From NCBI GenBank assembly GCA_947476855.1, contig CANJSR010000107.1:1-12437 (forward strand): 12,437 nucleotides of DNA, given 5' to 3'. The stretch comes from Acetobacteraceae bacterium (GTDB lineage: Bacteria > Pseudomonadota > Alphaproteobacteria > Acetobacterales > Acetobacteraceae). Of the stretch, positions 7,392 through 12,437 are shown piece by piece. The notes beneath the pieces are model-generated. The model did no database searches. It saw only the letters and a program-made list of their open reading frames with translations, and was not told the origin of the DNA. The position numbers and the translations under genes are program-made. Within the stretch, counting starts at the first letter, position 1. Every line of letters begins with the position of its first letter.

Positions 7392-8215
7392 TCCGCGGCC
7401 CGCGCGACAGGTTGGGCGTAGACGTAACGATCGAGCCAGGTGCGGAACCCTTCCTCGGTCCGCGCCAGCTTCGCGTACTCGGCGATATGGGCGGGATCGG
7501 CGGGATACTGGTCGAGCAGCGCCGAGGGCCAGCAGCCGCGTTCGGCCACCGCCACCGCGTCGACATAGGCGGCCGAGATCGTCCCTGCGGCGTAGCGTTC
7601 GTCTTCCAGCAGGTTGATGTCGGTCACCGTTTCAACGGTAATGAGCGACGCCTTCGACGCATGCGCGATCGTCGCGAGTTCATGCCGGCGGCCGACATAG
7701 ACGTTGCCTTCCCGGTCCGCCATCACGGCATGGAACAAAGCGAAGTCGGGCGACAAAGCCGGCAGCAGGATGATTGGGTCGCCACCATCGGCGAAGGGAT
7801 TGTCCATGACCTTCCAGTCGGGCCGGTGCGCCAGGATATCGCTGCCGATGATCCCACGCAGAGGCATGAAGGGGACGCCCTTTTCCGCGGCCTGCAACAT
7901 CGTATGGATCGCCGGGCAGGTCGCATCCGTCACCTGGATAGCACCCGAACGCAGCATCGCCGAAAAGCGCGGCGCCATCCCGGCTTCGCCCAGCGTCACG
8001 GCGGAAGTCTGGATTGCGCTCACGCAGCCGGCGCCGATCAGGATTTCGCTGGCGAAGCCAGACACCGGCACGCCGACCAGCCGCAGATTGCGCTTGCCGG
8101 CCCGGACAATGGCGCGGGCCAGGGCGTTCGGGGTCAGGGAGTTGTCGGGGGGGATCGCGAGCAGCGCGCCATCGGGGATTTGCGCCGCGAGCGCGTCAAG
8201 GCTGACCGGGGTCAT
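7388..8215 (-). CDS. Class I CoA-transferase superfamily, alpha subunit (GctA/IpdA-like)
   Basis: A 275-residue partner of the beta subunit. Family features: LRLVGVPVSGFASEILIGAG (44-63), where relatives have their N-terminal CoA-binding strands; GVPFMPLRGIIGSDIL (113-128); FALFHAVMADREGNVYVG (158-175), the conserved 'iha..AD..GN...G' segment; and the closing strand LITVETVTDI (191-200). The usual early glycine-rich loop is altered (LAIPPDNSLTP at 19-29). Start ATG 8215 has GGGAG about 10 bases upstream and fits the family N terminus. This is the first gene of the minus-strand cluster and should start the transcript. I found no convincing -35/-10 pair in the 110 bases upstream. Expected to form an alpha-beta heteromer acting on an acyl-CoA in a catabolic route; the substrate is unassigned. 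Confidence 0.88.
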   Translation of the reverse strand: MTPVSLDALAAQIPDGALLAIPPDNSLTPNALARAIVRAGKRNLRLVGVPVSGFASEILIGAGCVSAIQTSAVTLGEAGMAPRFSAMLRSGAIQVTDATCPAIHTMLQAAEKGVPFMPLRGIIGSDILAHRPDWKVMDNPFADGGDPIILLPALSPDFALFHAVMADREGNVYVGRRHELATIAHASKASLITVETVTDINLLEDERYAAGTISAAYVDAVAVAERGCWPSALLDQYPADPAHIAEYAKLARTEEGFRTWLDRYVYAQPVARAAE

Positions 8216-8322
8216 GGTGTTCGTTCTCCCACACGGTGTCGGATTGTTTTAGGCAACCCGGCGCCGCAACGCCAGCGTGGCGGAACAGCCCTGCCCGCGG
8301 AGGAGACCCTGTACCGCAACGA

Positions 8323-8348
8323 AAAAGGGGGGCCGAAGCCCCCCTTTT
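8323..8348 (-). terminator. Strong intrinsic terminator of the decarboxylase gene (bidirectional shape)
   Basis: An 11-bp perfect stem: AAAAGGGGGGC (8323-8333) pairs with GCCCCCCTTTT (8338-8348) around a CGAA loop. It begins one base past the decarboxylase stop codon (8350-8352) on the minus strand and ends in a run of T on that strand. It separates the decarboxylase from the CoA-transferase cluster, so the two are separate transcription units. The A/T arms make it symmetric, so it could also stop plus-strand transcripts. Confidence 0.9.
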
Positions 8349-8349
8349 C

Positions 8350-9480
8350 TCACACGTAGTATTCCTTCAACGGGGCGAACCCGTTGAACCCTTGGCTGGC
8401 ATAGGTCGTGACGTAGGCCCCGGTGGACAGCACCTGGACCAGATCGCCCGATCGCAGGGCCAGAGGCAGGCGGTAGTTCGCCTTCTCATACATGATGTCC
8501 GCGCCGTCGCAGGTCGGCCCCGCCACCGCGACCGGCCCCATCGGGGAGCCGTCGTGGGTCGTGGCGATGCGGTACTTGATCGACTCGCCTTCGGTTTCCG
8601 CCAGGCCGCCGAAGCGCCCGATGTCCAGGTAGACCCAACGAACCGGGCTGTTCTTGTCCCGCTGGCTGACCAGCACGACCTCGGACGAGACCAGGCCCGC
8701 GTCACCGACGATGAAGCGGCCGGGCTCGACCAGCATCTCCGGCAGGTTGTTGCCGAAGCAGCCGGCCATCGCGGTCATGATGGCGCCGGCGAACTGCTCG
8801 ATTTCCGGCACGTCGTCGCGGTACCGGGTCGGGAAACCACCGCCCAGGTTCATCATCCGCAGCTTAACCCCGGCCTCGGTCAGGTCGGTGAACAGCATGC
8901 CGACCTTGGCGATCGCGAGCTCATACGCGCGCGTCGTGGTCTGCTGGCTGCCGACATGGAAGGACAGGCCATAGGGATCCAGCCCGAGCTCACCGGCGCG
9001 CAGCATCAGTTCGCGCGCCGATTCAATGGTCGTGCCGAACTTGCGCGACAGCGGCCAGTCGGCGCCCTCGTTCTCCACCAGCACACGGCAGTAAACCCGC
9101 GCGCCGGGCGCGTGCTCGGCCAGCTTGTCCAGTTCCTCGGCGGAATCGAAGGCGAACAGCGTCACGCCCGCCTTGTGGGCGTTGCGGATGGCCGACACCT
9201 TCTTGATGGTGTTGCCATAGCTGATGGCTTCCGGCTTGGCGCCGGCGGCGAAGCAGGCCTGGATTTCTTCCCAGGACGCGGCGTCGAAGCAGCTCGACAG
9301 ACCGACAAGACGCTCCAGCACCGGAGCGGCCGGATTAGCCTTGACGGCATAATAGATGCGCGCAAGCGGCAGGTTGCGCTGCAAGGCGCGGAAGTTTGCT
9401 TCCACGCGATCAACGTCTAGCACCAGGCACGGCGTAGCCGGCTGGTGGTCAGCGAGAAACTGGGCGATTTTGGGATTCAT
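8350..9480 (-). CDS. Type III PLP-dependent lysine/ornithine decarboxylase
   Basis: A 376-residue fold-III (alanine racemase-like, eukaryotic ODC-like) decarboxylase making putrescine from ornithine and/or cadaverine from lysine in the cytosol. PLP Lys47 lies in YYAVKANP (43-50). Other active-site motifs are SFHVGSQQT (173-181), the phosphate-binding glycine loop NLGGGFP (211-217), EPGRFIVGDAG (252-262), the catalytic Cys324-Asp325 in GPTCDGAD (321-328), and GAYVTTYA (354-361) near the active-site tyrosine. DIGRFGGLAET (286-296) is characteristic of the alphaproteobacterial branch, several members of which accept both lysine and ornithine. The frame is open up to 9639, but ATG 9480 is the start: homology begins at MNPKIAQFLADH and a GAGGAGG ribosome binding site (9490-9496) lies 9 bases upstream. 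It is monocistronic, closed by the terminator at 8323-8348 and preceded by a long structured leader. Confidence 0.94.
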   Translation of the reverse strand: MNPKIAQFLADHQPATPCLVLDVDRVEANFRALQRNLPLARIYYAVKANPAAPVLERLVGLSSCFDAASWEEIQACFAAGAKPEAISYGNTIKKVSAIRNAHKAGVTLFAFDSAEELDKLAEHAPGARVYCRVLVENEGADWPLSRKFGTTIESARELMLRAGELGLDPYGLSFHVGSQQTTTRAYELAIAKVGMLFTDLTEAGVKLRMMNLGGGFPTRYRDDVPEIEQFAGAIMTAMAGCFGNNLPEMLVEPGRFIVGDAGLVSSEVVLVSQRDKNSPVRWVYLDIGRFGGLAETEGESIKYRIATTHDGSPMGPVAVAGPTCDGADIMYEKANYRLPLALRSGDLVQVLSTGAYVTTYASQGFNGFAPLKEYYV

Positions 9481-9630
9481 CGCACCCGGCCTCCTCAGTT
9501 GGACGCCCACCTGTTCAGGCGGTGGGCGTAGTTGACGAAACGGTCGAACGAACCAGCGACCAAACGATTGCCAGAACGCTTGACGTCGTTGCGTAACCAC
9601 AGAGGGCCAGAGGCACGTGCGTTGCTGCGT
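9481..9630 (-). promoter_or_regulatory. Structured 5' leader of the decarboxylase gene (possible speF-type element)
   Basis: Between the predicted transcription start (near 9630) and the decarboxylase ATG lies about 150 bases of leader. Its last part folds into a perfect 9-bp hairpin (acgcccacc 9503-9511 with ggtgggcgt 9521-9529, 9-base loop), ending just 6 bases before the ribosome binding site. A shorter stem, ggtcg/cgacc, lies further upstream (near 9542-9562). Rfam describes a 'speF' leader motif upstream of alphaproteobacterial ornithine decarboxylase genes, and this region is in the right place. Membership is inferred from position and gene, not from an alignment. Confidence 0.45.
9495..9602 (-). 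CDS. Candidate upstream leader-peptide frame whose stop overlaps the decarboxylase ribosome binding site
   Basis: On the minus strand an open frame with clean codon use ends in FDRFVNYAHRLNRWASN and a TGA at 9497-9495. That TGA is embedded in the decarboxylase ribosome binding site (TGAGGAGG), an arrangement typical of translational coupling or leader-peptide control. The hairpin at 9503-9529 is encoded within this frame, so a translating ribosome would open it. A weak likeness to the enterobacterial SpeFL leader peptide (an AHRxN-type stretch) is noted. The main problem is the start: no in-frame ATG, GTG or TTG lies within the predicted leader. The coordinates use a rare CTG at 9602; an in-frame TTG exists only inside the predicted -35 box. 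It may be non-coding RNA instead. Confidence 0.25.
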   Translation of the reverse strand: MWLRNDVKRSGNRLVAGSFDRFVNYAHRLNRWASN

Positions 9631-9636
9631 GGGGGG

Positions 9637-9665
9637 CAATTAGGGGTGCGCGCCCCCCGGCGCAA
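9637..9665 (-). promoter_or_regulatory. Probable sigma-70-like promoter of the decarboxylase gene
   Basis: On the minus strand TTGCGC (9665-9660) and TAATTG (9642-9637) are separated by exactly 17 bases. Transcription would begin near 9630, giving the roughly 150-base leader. The spacer is very GC-rich, and a ggggggc/gcccccc inverted repeat (9631-9637 and 9652-9658) spans the -10 region, so the promoter could be a target of a regulator. Confidence 0.45.
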
Positions 9666-9695
9666 GTAGGAAAATTCGTGTAAGCCTGGATTTCG

Positions 9696-10631
9696 ATGCC
9701 CCGGTCGTGGACTGGGCGAAGCCACGGAGAGACCCGCTTGGACGGCCTGCCGCCCGAAATCACCGAGGAGGCGCGGAAATCCGCCACTCCGACCCTGCTG
9801 TCTCCGATGGCGATCCTGGCGCTGATCGGCCGCACGGTGTGGGCGAGCCTCGCCGATCGTGTCGCGCTGGCCGCCGCGGGCTGCGCCTTCTGGGGCATGA
9901 TGTCGCTGTTTCCGGCGATCAGCACGATGATTTCCGCCATCGGACTCGTGCTCGACCCCGAATCGATTGAGTCGCAGCTTCATCTGCTGGCCGACTTCCT
10001 CCCCACGCCCGCCTTCGAGTTGATCGAGGGACGCATCCACGAGCTCCTGGGCCATCCGCGCGCCAGCCTCAGCTCCAGCCTGATCGTTGGCTTCCTGCTG
10101 ACGTTCCTGAGCAGTTCGGCCGGCAGCAAGGCCATGCTGTCCGGGGTCAACGTGGCCTATGACGCCGAGAACGGCCGCGGCTTCCTGCACTTCCAGGCGG
10201 TTGGGCTGGCGATGACGGTCGCGGCCGTGCTGGGCGGCATGACCACCTTGATCGTGCTGGTCGCCTTGCAGCCCGCGCTCTCGGTGCTGGGCCTGCCGGT
10301 CGATACGGCCGAACTGGTCCACCTGATCAGCCTGTGGGTGCTGGTCGTGGCCTTCGCCTTCGCGGTCGGCCTGCTTTACAGGTTCGGCCCGGTCCGCGGC
10401 GTCATCCCCTATCGGGCCGTGATCCCTGGCGCCGTCCTCGCCACGCTCATGTGGCTGGTCGCGTCCGAGGGCCTGTCATTCTACGTCGGCCGCATGACCA
10501 GCTTCGGCGCCACCTACGGGTCGCTTGGTGCGGTCGCCGGCGTCATGCTCTGGCTCTACGCCACCGCCTATGCCGTGCTGCTCGGCGCGGAACTGAATGC
10601 GCAGATCGAGGCGTTTCGTCATGGCAATTGA
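9696..10631 (+). CDS. YihY/virulence factor BrkB family inner-membrane protein
   Basis: A 311-residue polytopic membrane protein of the YihY/BrkB (formerly 'RNase BN') family; its molecular role is not established, and the RNase label is a known misannotation. Hydrophobic segments lie at about 57-88, 124-142, 166-193, 208-229, 239-262 and 276-299. The family hallmark is the C-terminal stretch GATYGSLGAVAGVMLWLY (271-288), followed by LLGAELNAQIE (295-305); LHFQAVGLAM (164-173) is another conserved part. The N-terminal 37 residues are hydrophilic. ATG 9696 is used, though its ribosome binding site is weak. A TTG at 9738 (giving MDGLPPEITEEARK) has GGAGAG 6 bases upstream and is a real alternative. 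The gene is divergent from the decarboxylase and 56 bases before the methyltransferase, with no terminator between them. Confidence 0.9.
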   Translation: MPRSWTGRSHGETRLDGLPPEITEEARKSATPTLLSPMAILALIGRTVWASLADRVALAAAGCAFWGMMSLFPAISTMISAIGLVLDPESIESQLHLLADFLPTPAFELIEGRIHELLGHPRASLSSSLIVGFLLTFLSSSAGSKAMLSGVNVAYDAENGRGFLHFQAVGLAMTVAAVLGGMTTLIVLVALQPALSVLGLPVDTAELVHLISLWVLVVAFAFAVGLLYRFGPVRGVIPYRAVIPGAVLATLMWLVASEGLSFYVGRMTSFGATYGSLGAVAGVMLWLYATAYAVLLGAELNAQIEAFRHGN

Positions 10632-10687
10632 TCCCTCGGCCTGTTAGTCACGGAATGGGGAAATGCAATGGCAAGGAAGCTGGATCG

Positions 10688-12238
10688 ATGTCCAACTGGG
10701 ACTTCGGGTACGTCACCGATACTGTCTACACCAACCAGTTCTACCGGGAGACGACACCCTCCTGGATCGCCACCGCCGCCCTGCTGCTGGGCCATCGTCC
10801 GCCTGACCTGACCCGGCCGTTCCGCTATGTGGACTTCGGCTGCGCGCACGGGTTCAGCGCGATCACGGTCGCGGCGACCTGCCCCCACGCGGAAGTATGG
10901 GGCTTCGACCTCAATCCGGCCCACGTCGAAAGCGCCCGCCTTCTGGCCCAGCGCGCCGGCCTGACCAACATCCGTTTTGAAGAAGCGTCGTTCTCGGACA
11001 TCGCCGCCCGCCCCGCGGGCGCGCTGCCGGACTTCGACTTCATCGTGTCCCACGGCGTCCTGAGCTGGATCTCCCCCGAGAACCAGCAGGAGTTGATGGG
11101 CCTGGTCAACAAGCTGCTGCGTCCCGGCGGCCTCGCCTATCTGAGCTACAACGTCACCACCGGCTGGGCCGGCATGGTACCGCTGCGTGCTCTCATGTAT
11201 ATGCTGTCGGCCGCGTCGCCCGAGCGCACGGATGCCTCCGTGCCCGGCGTGCTGGACTTCATTGAGAAGATGAAGACCGCCGGCGCCACGTTCTTCAACG
11301 CCTACCCGGCGCTGGAAAACCGGCTTCGTGACATGCGCCAGCATGACACACGCTACGTCGCGCATGAGTATCTGAACCGCGACTGGCATCCGATGATGTT
11401 CGCCGATGTCGCGAGCGCCATGAAGGAAGCCCGCTGCACCTACATCGGCAGCGCAACCCTGTCGGAAAACATCGACGCCGTCTCGGTGCCCCAAGGCATG
11501 ATCGCTCTGATGGGAGAGGCCAAGGAACTGCATCTGCGGGAGACCTTGCGCGACTTCGGCTCCGGCCAGGGCTTCCGCCGCGATCTTTATCGCCGGGGCG
11601 TCGCGCCTTTGTCCGCGGCCGAACACCAGCAGATGCTCCAGGACCTGACCATCGCCTGGACCGGCCAGGCCGCCGGGGAGCAGGTCACGATCTCCACCCC
11701 GCTCGGGCAGTTGACCGGACGGCCGGAGATCTACCGCCCACTGCTGGCGATGCTGGAAGCCGGGCCGATCTCGGTCCGCCAGGCTTTCCAGTCCGAGCCG
11801 TTCACCGGCCGTTCCCTGCTGGAACTGTTGCAGGCCGTGACGCTGCTGATCGCCGGGGGTTTCGCCCATCCGGTGCTGCCAGGCGGCGCCGGCCTTGCCG
11901 CGCGGGAGGCGACGGGCCGCCTGAACAGCGCCATCGCCGACATCAACGGACATGGCGGGGACCTCGGGCGGATGGTGCTGCCCATGCTCGGGTCCGCAAT
12001 GAACGTCGACCTGCTGGAGACTCTGGCGATCGGAGAGTTCATCGCGGGGCGCCCCACGGACCTCGCGTCCCTGACCAACGCCGTCGCCGCGGGTCTGGCC
12101 CGCAGCGGGCGGTCGGTTCAGCGAGAGGGGCAGGTCGTGACCGACCCCGCCCAGGCGCGGGAGATCATCGGCAACGTTCTGCAGAACATGCAGGAACGGC
12201 GCCTGCCGCTGCTGCGCTCGCTCGGCGTCATCGCCTAG
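10688..12238 (+). CDS. Class I SAM-dependent methyltransferase with C-terminal methyltransferase regulatory domain
   Basis: A 516-residue cytosolic protein. Residues 45-170 form a Rossmann methyltransferase: motif I VDFGCAHGFSAITVA (48-62), an acidic post-I position in WGFDLNPAHV (71-80), motif IV-like DFDFIVSHGVLSWISPE (115-131), and LLRPGGLAYLSYN (143-155). The continuation YNVTTGWAGMVPLRALMYM (154-172) and the roughly 120 residues after it match what I know of the Pfam methyltransferase regulatory domain group (MethyTransf_Reg). Residues 300-516 look like an alpha-helical C-terminal region of no assigned function. Motif I has Ala-His (GCAHG) where GCGxG is usual. The methyl acceptor is unknown. 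Start ATG 10688 has AAGGAAG (10673-10679) 8 bases upstream; an in-frame ATG 11 codons earlier has no better site. It is followed by a strong terminator and may be co-transcribed with the YihY gene. Confidence 0.88.
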   Translation: MSNWDFGYVTDTVYTNQFYRETTPSWIATAALLLGHRPPDLTRPFRYVDFGCAHGFSAITVAATCPHAEVWGFDLNPAHVESARLLAQRAGLTNIRFEEASFSDIAARPAGALPDFDFIVSHGVLSWISPENQQELMGLVNKLLRPGGLAYLSYNVTTGWAGMVPLRALMYMLSAASPERTDASVPGVLDFIEKMKTAGATFFNAYPALENRLRDMRQHDTRYVAHEYLNRDWHPMMFADVASAMKEARCTYIGSATLSENIDAVSVPQGMIALMGEAKELHLRETLRDFGSGQGFRRDLYRRGVAPLSAAEHQQMLQDLTIAWTGQAAGEQVTISTPLGQLTGRPEIYRPLLAMLEAGPISVRQAFQSEPFTGRSLLELLQAVTLLIAGGFAHPVLPGGAGLAAREATGRLNSAIADINGHGGDLGRMVLPMLGSAMNVDLLETLAIGEFIAGRPTDLASLTNAVAAGLARSGRSVQREGQVVTDPAQAREIIGNVLQNMQERRLPLLRSLGVIA

Positions 12239-12258
12239 GCGTTACCTGATCATGCGTT

Positions 12259-12292
12259 AACCGCCGCCCGAGTTTCCTCGGGCGGCGGTTTT
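12259..12292 (+). terminator. Intrinsic terminator of the methyltransferase gene
   Basis: A 14-bp perfect stem (aaccgccgcccgag 12259-12272 with ctcgggcggcggtt 12277-12290) around a TTTC loop, ending in TTTT (12289-12292), 20 bases after the methyltransferase stop. This is a strong rho-independent terminator closing the plus-strand unit. Confidence 0.92.
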
Positions 12293-12437
12293 GCGTACGT
12301 CCTGGGTTTGGCTGGCGCCGCGGCGCGCGGCGGTATGGCTCATCGGGACGGGCGGTCTGCCTATGCCCTCCCGGTCGGCTGGCGTTCGTCAAGCAGAAAC
12401 GGGCGCCCCTTGGGGGGGGCGCGGTAGGGGGGGGGGG
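12293..12437. other. Gene-free, low-complexity right end of the window
   Basis: No open frame, promoter or RNA is supported in these last 145 bases. From about 12411 the sequence becomes G-rich, with a ggcgcccc/ggggggcgc inverted repeat near 12402-12422, and it ends in 11 consecutive G (12427-12437). This looks like a contig end or a low-quality assembly tail rather than a biological feature. Confidence 0.6.

Noticed and set aside
8236..9420. A 394-codon plus-strand frame opposite the decarboxylase
   Set aside because: It is antisense to a complete PLP enzyme and would run through its terminator; no domain or ribosome binding site supports it.
9515..9616. A GTG-started 33-codon frame in the decarboxylase leader ending inside the hairpin
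   Set aside because: Its composition (Ser/Thr/Val/Ala runs) looks like an off-frame reading and it has no ribosome binding site; the neighbouring frame whose stop overlaps the decarboxylase ribosome binding site is the better candidate.
9481..9639. N-terminal extension of the decarboxylase to an upstream ATG at 9639
   Set aside because: The extension is Arg/Pro/Gln-rich and unlike the family, the predicted transcript starts near 9630, and a strong ribosome binding site serves ATG 9480.
10619..11953. A 444-codon minus-strand frame opposite the methyltransferase
   Set aside because: His/Gln/Arg/Gly-rich antisense frame with no recognisable family; the plus strand is clearly coding.
1..12437. 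CRISPR arrays, tRNA or rRNA genes, insertion sequences, phage genes or defence systems
   Set aside because: No regularly spaced repeats, tRNA-like cloverleaf, rRNA stretch, transposase or integrase was seen; the coding content is housekeeping, metabolic and envelope-type.

Overview
The window is a GC-rich, gene-dense piece of what looks like an alphaproteobacterial chromosome, most likely Rhodospirillales and possibly Acetobacteraceae. The evidence is the codon use, an alphaproteobacterial-type lysine/ornithine decarboxylase ('DIGRFGGLAET' type), and a large glycosyltransferase with tandem FDxxWY...HYLxxG repeats of a kind I associate with that group. The family placement is an inference. Both ends look like contig edges: clpB is cut off at base 1, and the right end finishes in an 11-G run.

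Layout, left to right. (1) Positions 1-1289, minus strand: the N-terminal half of the ClpB disaggregase. (2) 1409-2167, plus strand: a MOSC-domain protein divergent from clpB. (3) 2173-2367: a gene-free gap that can encode a minus-strand structured small RNA. It has a plausible promoter, a 5' hairpin, a three-way junction whose hairpin loops are all C-rich (anti-Shine-Dalgarno-like), and a hairpin terminator with a U5 tail. This is the most interesting and least expected element here. (4) 8215-2375, minus strand: a tightly packed cluster in the order class I CoA-transferase-family alpha subunit, beta subunit (ATGA overlap), CaiB/BaiF class III CoA-transferase (TGATG overlap), then, after 23 bases, a 1000-residue two-domain glycosyltransferase. 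(5) 9480-8350, minus strand: a fold-III PLP lysine/ornithine decarboxylase with its own strong terminator. Its roughly 150-base leader ends in a hairpin and an open frame whose stop codon overlaps the decarboxylase ribosome binding site. (6) 9696-12238, plus strand, divergent from the decarboxylase: a YihY/BrkB-family membrane protein, then a SAM-dependent methyltransferase with a regulatory C-terminal region, closed by a strong terminator. (7) 12293-12437: low-complexity end sequence with no gene.

How the genes fit together: the three CoA-transferase-family genes overlap and should be translated as a unit acting on acyl-CoA substrates. The beta subunit appears to lack the usual catalytic glutamate, so the alpha/beta pair may be an acyl-CoA hydrolase or lyase of the IpdAB kind rather than a true transferase. 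The decarboxylase makes putrescine and/or cadaverine, and its leader may sense polyamines or their precursors. The other genes (ClpB, MOSC, YihY, methyltransferase, glycosyltransferase) show no obvious shared pathway. No tRNA, rRNA, CRISPR array, transposase or att site was seen.
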